Shown here piece by piece: positions 28,354-35,959 of a stretch of DNA of 64,000 nt (position 1 is its first letter; each line of letters begins with the position of its first letter). A program made the position numbers and the translations under genes. Under the pieces are notes generated by a model that was not told where the DNA came from, made no database searches, and worked only from the letters and a program-made list of their open reading frames with translations. This DNA is from Alkanindiges hydrocarboniclasticus (GTDB lineage: Bacteria; Pseudomonadota; Gammaproteobacteria; Pseudomonadales; Moraxellaceae), in contig NZ_MLCN01000008.1 of NCBI RefSeq assembly GCF_001982605.1, positions 124,001 to 188,000 on the forward strand. The letters run 5' to 3'.

Positions 28354-29645
28354 TTTACACACTTGATGAGATTGCACCACTCATCAAGGAGTGGACGATC
28401 AGTACCAGACTGCCCGAAATTCGGGATGAAATGGTACGCCGTTATTACTACCGCAAGCTGACCGAGGCTACCCCAGCCAGTCGCAAGGCTGAACTGGATA
28501 AATGCAAGTCAGATCCGGTGCATTGGTTTAATCAGTGGGTATGGACCTACGATCCACGCGGTATGGCTTTTGGCCTGCCTGCTAATTTGCCATTTGTACT
28601 ACGGCCAAAACAGGTTGAACTGGTGCACTGGCTAGCCGAGCGTGAATCTACTCAGACCCACGGCTATATTGATAAATCCCGTGATGAAGGCATGAGCTAT
28701 GTGATTCTAGGCTTTTTCCTGCATCACTGGTTATTCATTGATGGGTTTGCAGCTGGTGTAGGTAGCCGTAAAGAAGATCTGGTGGACAAAAAGGGCGACC
28801 CTAAAACCCTGCTGCATAAATTTCGCGATATGTTCAGCAAGTTGCCCGACTGGATGAAGCCTGTAGGGTTCTCACGGCGCGAGCATGACAATCATTTGCG
28901 TATTGTCAATCCGGTTAACGATGCCACCATTACCGGTGAAGCTGGCGACAATATCGGCCGTGGTGGCCGTACCTCGATGTACCTGCTGGACGAATGGGCA
29001 TTCGTGCCGGATCAGGAGTCAACCGACGCGGCCATAAGCCAGAATACCAACGTGCATAACTGGCTATTTAATTCACTGGCTCTAAAGATTAATGAAATTA
29101 TTGACCAGCTGGATCAGCTGGAAAACCGGATTAAACCTGGTATGACCATGATGTGGCCAACTAGCACAGTGCCAGCGGGCTATCTGGAGTGTGCTGGCCA
29201 GGCTGTATCACGTACTACCTATGCGGCATTATTTGCAATAATTGGAACGAGCTTTGGCTCTGGTGATGGCTCTACCACTTTTAATATCCCGGACATGCGC
29301 GGGGAATTTGCAAGGGGTTGGGATCATGGCCGTGGCATTGATACTGGCCGTGTATTGGGAAGCTGGCAGGATGAAGCGTTTAAGTCACATAGCCATACCG
29401 CTAGCACGGCCAGTAGCGGTTCGCACAATCACTCCACCAAAATTGGCGGCGATAACAATAGCGTCCGAGGAGCGACATCTACAAATGCAATCACCATGTC
29501 TGAGGCCGCCGCTGATACGGCACCAATCGGCACTGGTCAGATCGTTGATGCGGGCAACCATATACATACAGTGACAGTGGATAGTACTGGAGGCCTAGAA
29601 ACCCGGCCACGTAACGTGGCATGGATGTTTATCATTAAGTTCTAG
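28350..29645 (+). pseudogene. In-frame fusion: large terminase N-terminus to tail-collar domain
   Basis: An uninterrupted 431-codon frame that joins two unrelated late proteins. Residues 1 to about 235 are the ATPase part of a large terminase: a degenerate Walker A in DKSRDEGMSY (about 108-117), Walker B SMYLLDEWAF (about 209-218), and the TITGEAGDNIGRGGR segment. From about residue 237 (NWLFNSLALKINEIIDQLDQLENR) it becomes a tail-fibre end with a phage tail-collar domain (MMWPTSTVPAGYLECAGQAVSRTTYAALFAIIG, GEFARGWDHGRG) and the His-rich SHSHTAS...HNHS metal-binding tract. The terminase nuclease domain and all structural genes between are gone. Confidence 0.88.
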
Positions 29646-29662
29646 TTTTAATTTTTAAGCAC

Positions 29663-29696
29663 CCGTCCCTGTTTGGAAACAGTGGACGGTTTTTTT
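29663..29696 (+). terminator. Terminator after the fusion gene
   Basis: The stem CCGTCC/GGACGG is extended by CTGTTT/AAACAG with a GG loop and one bulged T, followed by seven Ts. Confidence 0.88.
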
Positions 29697-29719
29697 ATGC
29701 CTGGATTATAGGAAATGCC

Positions 29720-31831
29720 ATGAATAACTGGTCTACCATTTTAAATAATGCCCGGACATCGGCTGATATTATTGCAATCTTGCGCAATGTGTTAGCCCAG
29801 CTGGATAGCAAGTCTTTTACGCAGATTGAGGAGTTATTTCAGCAAACAGATTTAACAGCACAGCAAAAAATCGAGCAAATAGAAAATTTACTTTTTAACA
29901 CTCAAAATTTAACACACACCAAACTTACTGAATTGGATGAAATTCTTGAAGCTTTTGGCAGTGGACAGGCAGGCCAATATAATTGGTTTGATTTGTTTAT
30001 CACAACAATCTACGGCATTACACAGCGCGAATTTAATGAAAAAGTACGCTATAAAAATCTCAAACTACAGGACTATGTTACTAGCGCTCAAAACGGTGAT
30101 GCGTCATTAGCATTACTTGCGGCAATGAATGCAGCAAAAATAAAAGGGGCTACTAGCATTGACTTTGAAGCCTATGACTATACATTCAAGACGCCCATTA
30201 CGATTAACGCTTTAAGTAATGTCACACTTGAAGCAAGTGATGCAATTTTGCGCGATGTCAACGGCCTTGCAACGGTAGTAGAGTTTACCAGCGCAACAAA
30301 TGTGCGGATCAAGTTAAATAGCGTAATAGGAATTGATGACTATACGCGACATCAAACCGTCGGTGCTGCATTCCAGTTTTTCTTTAAATTTACTAATGCA
30401 AAAAACTGTCAGGTTTATGATGCCTATGTCACTAACAAGCGCTCACTGGTGCAATTTTACGACTGCACGAACTGCAAGGCATTTGATAATGCCTTGACCG
30501 GCTTTTTACCAGCAGTTAATCAAGCCACGGCAGCGGAAATTAATGCTAATTATTTACCATTGATCAATATAAGCGGTGGCAAGTTTAATAAGGCTTATAA
30601 CAACCATGCTGATAACCACGGTTCGTGCGTGCTGTGGGGACGTGATAGCGTTGCGCCGCTTGCATGGGCGAACACTGGAACAAATCTGCACGACAATGGA
30701 ATTTATGGCAGCAGTGGCGCTCGCTCGATTGCATTTGCAAATAGCTTTGATGGTGTGCGTGGCACAGGTGTTAAACAGAGGGGTAGCTTAAATCTGGCTA
30801 TTCTAAACACACTTAATAACTGTAATGTTTCTGTAGGTCATACCGGAAACGGCGCAGCTGACACATTTGGCGCTAATGGCTTTGGTAATTTGATTGCATT
30901 AAATGCCTCATCTTACAGTGTGTCTTATGCCTATAACATCGGTGCGCAAGACGGCTTGTTAGCGCGTGATAGCATGATCTTGTTCAATACCACGATGGGT
31001 CATAGTGGTGTTGGTGACTTTGCGCCAATCCAATCCAGTCAAGTGCAAGGTAATTTTGTGGCTGGTAACATTATTGATGCGCATACTGCTGACATGGGGA
31101 TCTTGTTTGGCGGATCATCGGGACGTGACCGGAACAAGTCTGCATTCTTAGCATTAAATTCCTCATGTGGCAGTGCCCCGTTAGCCCGGACGCTAAATGG
31201 TGATTACCTCATCGCAGTGGGTAACCAAAATACAGGGACAGGGCAGGGTATCCAGCTTCGCTACCAGAAAAAGACACTATGTATCGCAAATAGTGCAGCA
31301 TTTGCACCCGCCATTGTTGATTCTTCATCATACCCCAATGAAGATTTATTGATTATTGCTAACGGCGGCGTGGGTACTAATATCGCCAGCATTGCCACAT
31401 CAATTGTAGAAGGAAATAAAACCACGTCACCGTCAATTGATGTGACTACTATTGCGCCAACGCGAGTTAATGTGTTGGTGCGTGATTTGGCTGGGAAACC
31501 TTATATTTCTGCGCTGCAAGGCAGTCCTGCAACGCTGCAATGGAAGCCGCTGTTTGACAAGCCAGTCACTGATTCAGCCATGATTACATTATCAAGCACC
31601 AGTGTTGCTGCAAGTGGCTATACAGATACAACAGTGGCTGCTACGGGTGCGAAATTTGGGGATCATGTGCAATTGTCATATAACCAAGTGCCAAGCAATT
31701 TTGATCTATTCAGCTTCAACGCTTTTGTGTCGTCAGCGGATACAGTGACAATCCGCCGCCGAAATGTCAGCGGTGCTACTGCAACGATTGGCGGGTGTGG
31801 TGCTTATGTACGTGTAACAGCAAGAGTTTAA
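29720..31831 (+). CDS. Phage tailspike, right-handed beta-helix type
   Basis: Protein of 703 residues. The first 130 residues are helical and polar (particle-attachment/neck part). From about residue 137 (DASLALLAAMNAAKIKGATSIDFEAYDYTFKTPITIN) it shows the pectate-lyase-like beta-helix pattern of capsule-binding or depolymerising tailspikes. It has many N/G/S-rich turns up to residue 590, and a small C-terminal beta domain (about 610-703). It would recognise a surface polysaccharide. It is the only particle protein left whole, which is odd in an element without particle genes. Confidence 0.85.
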   Translation: MNNWSTILNNARTSADIIAILRNVLAQLDSKSFTQIEELFQQTDLTAQQKIEQIENLLFNTQNLTHTKLTELDEILEAFGSGQAGQYNWFDLFITTIYGITQREFNEKVRYKNLKLQDYVTSAQNGDASLALLAAMNAAKIKGATSIDFEAYDYTFKTPITINALSNVTLEASDAILRDVNGLATVVEFTSATNVRIKLNSVIGIDDYTRHQTVGAAFQFFFKFTNAKNCQVYDAYVTNKRSLVQFYDCTNCKAFDNALTGFLPAVNQATAAEINANYLPLINISGGKFNKAYNNHADNHGSCVLWGRDSVAPLAWANTGTNLHDNGIYGSSGARSIAFANSFDGVRGTGVKQRGSLNLAILNTLNNCNVSVGHTGNGAADTFGANGFGNLIALNASSYSVSYAYNIGAQDGLLARDSMILFNTTMGHSGVGDFAPIQSSQVQGNFVAGNIIDAHTADMGILFGGSSGRDRNKSAFLALNSSCGSAPLARTLNGDYLIAVGNQNTGTGQGIQLRYQKKTLCIANSAAFAPAIVDSSSYPNEDLLIIANGGVGTNIASIATSIVEGNKTTSPSIDVTTIAPTRVNVLVRDLAGKPYISALQGSPATLQWKPLFDKPVTDSAMITLSSTSVAASGYTDTTVAATGAKFGDHVQLSYNQVPSNFDLFSFNAFVSSADTVTIRRRNVSGATATIGGCGAYVRVTARV

Positions 31832-31848
31832 TAAAACTTAATTTTTGA

Positions 31849-31869
31849 CCCAGCATCCGCTGGGTTTTT
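31849..31869 (+). terminator. Terminator after the tailspike
   Basis: The stem CCCAGC/GCTGGG with loop ATCC is followed by five Ts, 18 bp after the spike stop. Confidence 0.88.
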
Positions 31870-31894
31870 ACATTTTGAAGGGAAGGGAAATCTT

Positions 31895-32275
31895 ATGTCT
31901 GAACCAGTTTCAGCGTACGGGATGGGAGCATTATTTAAGGCATTTGGACTGGGCATCATTATCGCTGTGGCACTGGCTTTAGTATATCTGGTTGTCATTA
32001 TGACGCGGATGCCAAGAACGCGGCAGGAATGGGCGGTAGGCTTAATTACAACTGTAGTTTCAAGTCTGGCCGGTGGCTCATTTTTAATTGTGAAATACCA
32101 GCTGCATGCATGGGGTGCCGATGTGTACGGCATGATGGCGTTGGGTGGATTCTATTTTGCCTGCGGGTTGCCTGGGTGGGCCATCGTCCGATGGGTATTC
32201 AATTTTATTAATCAGCGCGAGGGGGCCACGATTATTGATGTTGTCCGGGAAGTGAAGGACGAGATCCAAAAATAA
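31895..32275 (+). CDS. Putative phage holin
   Basis: A 126-residue membrane protein with three hydrophobic segments (about residues 17-36, 46-66, 77-98) and a charged C-terminal tail (REVKDEIQK), the usual layout of class I holins. It precedes the endolysin by about 66 bp and follows the tail genes, the normal site of a lysis cassette. A GAAGGGAAGGG ribosome binding site lies upstream. The specific holin family is not identified. Confidence 0.75.
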   Translation: MSEPVSAYGMGALFKAFGLGIIIAVALALVYLVVIMTRMPRTRQEWAVGLITTVVSSLAGGSFLIVKYQLHAWGADVYGMMALGGFYFACGLPGWAIVRWVFNFINQREGATIIDVVREVKDEIQK

Positions 32276-32294
32276 CCAGTGGTTTTATTGATTA

Positions 32295-32322
32295 GGGCTT
32301 GCCAAACGGCGGGCCCTTTTTT
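32295..32322 (+). terminator. Terminator between holin and endolysin
   Basis: The stem GGGC-TT-GCC / GGC-GG-GCCC (TT-GG wobble pairs) with loop AAAC is followed by six Ts. It may reduce endolysin expression relative to holin. Confidence 0.75.
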
Positions 32323-32341
32323 ATGTCTGAAGGGAAAGATC

Positions 32342-33100
32342 ATGTTATTGAAAAAAGGTGATACTGGGCCAGCCGTCACACGCTTGCAAACTGCACTGGC
32401 AAAGCTGGGTTTATATACATGGGTTATTGATGGTGACTTTGGCCAAAAGACTGAAGATGCGTTGAAAGCCTATCAGCAAAAATTGAATGTTAAACCTGAC
32501 GGAATGTTAGGGGACTATGTTGCTGGCAAGCTCGGCCTGGTATCTGTGCCAGCTAGTGCACCAGTAAACACTAAACCAGTTATTGTGCTCACTGCTGGCC
32601 ATAGCCTGGTAGATCCGGGCGCCTGCAACGGTAAATTTACTGAAGCTGGGATTGTTCGGGAAGTGCGCAATGGGGTCACAGCCATATTGAACAGTCGAGG
32701 CTACAAGGTCATTAATGATGGTACCGGCACTGACAACCAGCCACTGGGTAAAGCAGCAGCACTGGTCAAGCAGGGTAAAATTGCTATCGAGTTTCATTTG
32801 AATGCAGCAGTCAGCAAATCAGCAACTGGCGTTGAGGCATTGGCTCAGTCAAAAGATAAGCTGATCTGTCAAAAGCTGTGCAGTGCGCTCTCCAGTGTGC
32901 TGGATATTCCGGTGCGTGGATCTGCTGGCGGCTGGAAGGATGAAGGCAGCGGCCAGCATAGCAAGTTAGCGTATGTAAGTGCCGGCGGCATCATTCTGGA
33001 GCTATTTTTTATCAGTAACGATGCAGAGCTGCAAAAATACTTGGAGCGTAAAGACCATGTATTTACGGCCATTGCTGATGTGCTGACCGACCATGTTTAA
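32342..33100 (+). CDS. Endolysin: PG-binding domain plus amidase_3
   Basis: N-acetylmuramoyl-L-alanine amidase of 252 residues. Residues 1-65 are a peptidoglycan-binding (PGRP-like helical) domain (GDTGPAVTRLQTALAKLGLYTWVIDGDFGQKTEDALKAYQ). After a Pro-rich linker comes a zinc amidase_3 domain, with ligands in TAGHSLVDPG (His), FTEAGIVREV (Glu) and IEFHLNAA (His), and the catalytic Glu in ILELFFISN. There is no signal peptide, so it needs the holin. ATG 32342 is preceded by AAGGGA. Confidence 0.92.
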   Translation: MLLKKGDTGPAVTRLQTALAKLGLYTWVIDGDFGQKTEDALKAYQQKLNVKPDGMLGDYVAGKLGLVSVPASAPVNTKPVIVLTAGHSLVDPGACNGKFTEAGIVREVRNGVTAILNSRGYKVINDGTGTDNQPLGKAAALVKQGKIAIEFHLNAAVSKSATGVEALAQSKDKLICQKLCSALSSVLDIPVRGSAGGWKDEGSGQHSKLAYVSAGGIILELFFISNDAELQKYLERKDHVFTAIADVLTDHV

Positions 33101-33200
33101 AGTTGTTTTGCTGTGCATGCTGCTGGGTGGCTGCACAGCACACACAGTGAATATTCACGCAAATGTGACGGTTTGCGTGATGAGTACGCCGTGTCAGTAG
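33093..33200 (+). CDS. 35-residue lipoprotein (Rz1-like position)
   Basis: A very short ORF overlapping the endolysin stop by 8 bp: MFKVVLLCMLLGGC then a 21-residue mature part. The LLGGC lipobox predicts a lipid-modified Cys14. Two more Cys (28 and 34) follow. Its place after the endolysin fits an outer-membrane spanin of Rz1 type, but no inner-membrane Rz partner is visible. The identification is by position and lipobox only. Confidence 0.6.
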   Translation: MFKVVLLCMLLGGCTAHTVNIHANVTVCVMSTPCQ

Positions 33201-33202
33201 CT

Positions 33203-33233
33203 AATACTCGGTATTGTTGAATTGCCGAGTATT
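33203..33233. repeat. Hairpin at the end of the lysis cassette
   Basis: AATACTCGG/CCGAGTATT is a 9-bp perfect stem with a 13-nt loop. No T-run follows directly, so termination is possible but weak. A TTGACT (33232) with CAGAAT (33256) immediately after could be a separate promoter for the cargo genes. Confidence 0.45.
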
Positions 33234-33330
33234 GACTTATTTATTAGCCACTTGTCAGAATTATTTGAACAATAAAAAGTTTTTTTATATTTTCATGTTT
33301 CTAATCATAAAATTTTAAATGGAATAAATC

Positions 33331-33951
33331 ATGAAAATTAATTTAAGCCTATTAACTGCATTAATTGGGGTGTTAATTACTGGCTGTACAAGTCTTCCTC
33401 CCACGGAGAAAGATAAATCAGTAAGCATCCCTAAAACAATTACCGAGTCACCTACAGCAGTAGATTTAGGGGCGCTGGCCACAAGTTCTAAAAAAAGTTT
33501 TCAGTTAACCCTTGATGAGCAAGCCAAAATTCAAACACAAATAGACAATATGCTGAATTATTGTCAACCTATTTTGACAAAGCTGGAGAAAGACAGTGCC
33601 AAAGGATCAAATAGATCATTCTGGCTATCTGTAGTGGGACTTGTTTCAGGCTCGCTGATTTCTCCAACTTTAGCTGCGGGAAATGCTGCTAAGTATGCTG
33701 GTGCTATCGCTGGTTTTAGTAGTCTTGGGGGAGCGACCAATTTAGCTAGCGAATCACTTAAAAATAATGGCCTTAGTGGTTCTTCAGCAGCAAATGATAG
33801 GAATGAAATTATTACACGTATTAGGGAAAAATTGGCAATTGTAGTTGATGGCAACAAGGAGGCAAGTGAGCGATTAAATGCAATCACAACTGCAAAAGCA
33901 GAATGTACACTTTATAAAATAACCGTTCCTACAAATGGTCAAAAAAGTTAA
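33331..33951 (+). CDS. Prophage-borne lipoprotein of unknown function
   Basis: Protein of 206 residues with a signal peptide ending in the lipobox ITGC (Cys19). A hydrophobic, glycine-rich stretch (about residues 93-130: FWLSVVGLVSGSLISP..AGAIAGFSSLGG) could insert into a membrane. Helical flanks and two further Cys lie at about 74 and 193. It lies beyond the lysis genes, where phages carry host-altering cargo, so superinfection exclusion or surface change is possible. No family is recognised. Confidence 0.7.
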   Translation: MKINLSLLTALIGVLITGCTSLPPTEKDKSVSIPKTITESPTAVDLGALATSSKKSFQLTLDEQAKIQTQIDNMLNYCQPILTKLEKDSAKGSNRSFWLSVVGLVSGSLISPTLAAGNAAKYAGAIAGFSSLGGATNLASESLKNNGLSGSSAANDRNEIITRIREKLAIVVDGNKEASERLNAITTAKAECTLYKITVPTNGQKS

Positions 33952-33971
33952 GTAATTTATTTGGTTAATAA

Positions 33972-34202
33972 ATGCGTATCACCACACTGATTTTAGTTAT
34001 TTTTGGCTTTTTTCTGCTAATGCTGGTTCCCGCATTAATCATTGACTATTTACCCTGGGAGAACGGATATAAGCAGGGCACTGGGGAGTATGTTGGCCAT
34101 TCTAGTGCCCGATTCATGCAGTCAGCTAAGGAATGCACGCTTGATCCGGATGTGGCCAATGATGAAGGGTTTCAGCGAGGGTGCAGAGCGTTTTTTGAGT
34201 AG
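33972..34202 (+). CDS. Small signal-anchored protein
   Basis: A 76-residue protein with one N-terminal hydrophobic segment (LILVIFGFFLLMLVPALII) and a polar C-terminal part with two Cys (TLDPDVANDEGFQRGCRAFF), which could form a disulfide outside the membrane. It lies 21 bp after the lipoprotein gene in the same direction and is probably co-transcribed. Function unknown. Confidence 0.6.
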   Translation: MRITTLILVIFGFFLLMLVPALIIDYLPWENGYKQGTGEYVGHSSARFMQSAKECTLDPDVANDEGFQRGCRAFFE

Positions 34203-34238
34203 ATGGTGTGCAATGTTTAATTGCACACCATCTATCTA

Positions 34239-34934
34239 TTATTTCTTCCAACGCTCGACTAAGCAACTTAGATTTTCTAAACTTGTTCTATTTGTTTTTT
34301 GCTTCTCATCAATTACTTCTTTATAAAAATCATAATTTGTTAAGATTATGCTTTTAAGAGTTCTTTTAATAAGTTCTTCATCTAAATCTCCACAACGAAT
34401 TCCAGCAGCAATAAATTCAAAGTAATTAAGCATATAGTTAGCACTTTGCTTGTCCAAAAAACTTAGACTGTTATAGGAGTTGTAGTCTAAAGAATGATTG
34501 TTTCTATTTTGAGTAGCTCGAATATTTGAATATATTTGAGTTGTAGATAATAAATTTCTATTATATTCATCAGAAAATCTGGAGTTCATTAAGATATTGA
34601 GCGTATTGGCTTTGATGTCGCTTATACCTTGTGCCCGGGTAGTGAAAAGCCAGCCAATAATTGCTGCTACAGCGCCAAGTATTACACCAGTCGCTGAAGA
34701 GTTGCTTTCAAAACTTTCAAAGCTAATAAAATCTGAGGTGGGATAGAGAAGCCCCCAGATAAATAACTCAAAAAATATTATCCCTACTATCCACATCATA
34801 AATAGAAGTTGGACGTGAGAACGAGGCTTAATAAAGAACCTATCTTCAACATGAAATTTAAAGTAGTAAATTAATATCCCATACGGAAGTAATAATAGGA
34901 AGGTTCTTATTGCATTTATAGAATCTAAAGTCAT
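34239..34934 (-). CDS. Membrane protein with DUF4760-like cytosolic tail
   Basis: Protein of 231 residues with three hydrophobic segments (about residues 10-25, 42-65, 82-98) and a helical soluble tail (about 100-231). The tail contains YMLNYFEFIAAGIRCGDLDEELIKRTLKSIILTNYDFYKEVI, a pattern I associate with DUF4760. It is AT-rich, unlike host genes. The start has no Shine-Dalgarno and follows a terminator by 8 bp, so expression may depend on read-through of the upstream 16-codon leader unit. It may be prophage cargo, possibly for defence (inference). Confidence 0.65.
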   Translation of the reverse strand: MTLDSINAIRTFLLLLPYGILIYYFKFHVEDRFFIKPRSHVQLLFMMWIVGIIFFELFIWGLLYPTSDFISFESFESNSSATGVILGAVAAIIGWLFTTRAQGISDIKANTLNILMNSRFSDEYNRNLLSTTQIYSNIRATQNRNNHSLDYNSYNSLSFLDKQSANYMLNYFEFIAAGIRCGDLDEELIKRTLKSIILTNYDFYKEVIDEKQKTNRTSLENLSCLVERWKK

Positions 34935-34941
34935 TTTTTTA

Positions 34942-34976
34942 AACCAAAAAAAACACCCAACATTGTGGGTGTTTTT
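34942..34976 (-). terminator. Terminator between leader ORF and membrane gene
   Basis: A 9-bp perfect stem (AAACACCCA/TGGGTGTTT, extendable by A-T pairs) ends in an eight-T run on the minus strand. It lies 8 bp before the ATG of the membrane protein at 34934 and 12 bp after the stop of the 16-codon ORF. Confidence 0.88.
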
Positions 34977-34987
34977 CCACGCATGTG

Positions 34988-35038
34988 TTAGCCCAAACCG
35001 ATACCATCATTTGCCATAGCTCCGATAAGTTTTTTCAT
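34988..35038 (-). CDS. 16-residue peptide ORF (leader or signal peptide)
   Basis: A 16-codon ORF, MKKLIGAMANDGIGLG, with an ideal ribosome binding site (GGAG, 8 bases before the ATG), followed 12 bp later by a strong terminator. Such a unit fits a leader peptide that controls the downstream membrane gene by attenuation, or a small secreted or antitoxin-type peptide. No amino acid is strongly repeated as in biosynthetic attenuators (4 Gly in the last 5-6 residues is the only bias). Nothing similar is known to me. Confidence 0.5.
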   Translation of the reverse strand: MKKLIGAMANDGIGLG

Positions 35039-35080
35039 AAAATAACTCCGACTGATAATCTTATAGATAATTTATATGAG

Positions 35081-35102
35081 GTTGAGTGCTCGACATCTCA
35101 AC
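35081..35102. promoter_or_regulatory. Operator-like inverted repeat upstream of the 16-codon ORF
   Basis: GTTGAG-N10-CTCAAC is a 6-bp perfect inverted repeat. On the minus strand it overlaps a possible -35 (TTGAGA) that lies 17-18 bp before a CATATAAAT -10-like element. It is well placed for a repressor controlling the short minus-strand unit. Confidence 0.4.
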
Positions 35103-35755
35103 TCACAACAGACAAGACACATATAATTTTCTTTACTTGCTGGTAGAGAAAATGCAATCAATTGCGTTTTGTCAGAAGCAAGTGTATAGCTTAGAGATAT
35201 AATTTACTATAGGATTTTACTAATAAATGTTAAGTTTGTTTATCATTTTAAAAACTAATAATAAAAATTTTTCTTAAGGTAAGATACTGAAATTAATTGA
35301 TTTAATATTAATATGAATTGTAAATTATTTTCAAGTATCATTGAGTGAAGTTAAGTTTTTAGAACTTATCTGTAGAGTTAGAGTCAAGTCACTTTTTTTA
35401 AAACAGAGTTATCAAGGAAAAAATACGCTCAGCATAGGCAACTGTATCGTCCGTCATTATTTGAAACAGTCCTTCATAGTTGGGCCTTTCTCGCCATACA
35501 ATGAATCGCCCTTTATTTTAAATTCCATTATGCTCACCTTAATTTTATTTATATTGTTGCTTATTATACATTGCTAAAGAATGACCAAGTATAGCAATCT
35601 GTTGTGATAGGGACTCAAACCTAGGGTCAACATTAGAACTTAGTGGGAGCAAAACAACCACCCAAAACCATGTTTTAATTTATGTAGCACCTGTTTTAAC
35701 ATTACAGTCTTGATTGATTGATTAAAATTATAAATAACAACTACTTATATTTATT
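35103..35755. other. AT-rich right end of the prophage, no clear gene
   Basis: About 650 bp with no ORF I trust. A 78-codon frame at 35341-35577 has only a TTG start without ribosome binding site. The 13-bp word TGTAGCACCTGTT at 35683-35695 repeats the one next to attL and is a candidate integrase arm site. Confidence 0.5.
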
Positions 35756-35782
35756 GTTCGAGTCCCATTAGCCACCCCATTT
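35756..35782 (+). repeat. attR (27-bp direct repeat)
   Basis: An exact copy of the 27-bp core at 24263-24289, carrying the 3' end of tRNA-His (from GTTCGAGTCC to CCACCCCATTT). No tRNA body lies before it, so this is the distal end of the element. Confidence 0.95.
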
Positions 35783-35899
35783 AATTTTTCAAATAATACT
35801 AATAACTTTAATTATCCTAAAGTTTAAGCTTAATTAACTTTCTTTAATTATTAAGCCTCTTATGCAGCTATTAAGCTAATTTTTTACTGCTGGCTGTAA

Positions 35900-35930
35900 A
35901 TAAAATTGCCCTGTAACCAGTACAGGGCAA
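35900..35930 (-). terminator. Terminator of the FadL-like gene
   Basis: A 10-bp perfect stem TTGCCCTGTA/TACAGGGCAA lies about 30 bp past the stop of the minus-strand porin gene, followed on that strand by TTTTATTTA. Confidence 0.85.
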
Positions 35931-35959
35931 AATCCTTAATACACAATGATTGGCCTTAT

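Larger units (their letters stand above)
24263..35782 (+). mobile_element. Degenerate prophage integrated in tRNA-His
   Basis: An element of about 11.5 kb bounded by 27-bp direct repeats, with a tyrosine integrase next to the left end and phage genes throughout. Left: integrase, AlpA-like regulator, a truncated leftward gene. Middle: small ORFs, DUF1064 endonuclease-like, Q-like antiterminator, small terminase, a TerL-tail-collar fusion. Right: tailspike, holin, endolysin, small lipoprotein, cargo genes. No repressor, replication, capsid, portal or tail-assembly genes are seen, so it cannot make particles alone. A phage-satellite origin was considered, but the in-frame fusion points to deletion from a full phage. 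Confidence 0.93.

Noticed and set aside
35341-35577. A 78-codon ORF near the right end of the prophage
   Set aside because: Only a TTG start, no ribosome binding site, and composition like surrounding AT-rich DNA.
24263-35782. Reading the element as a phage-inducible satellite (PICI-like)
   Set aside because: Integrase, AlpA and small terminase fit, but there is no primase or satellite regulator. The broken terminase fused to a tail gene indicates deletion from a full prophage.
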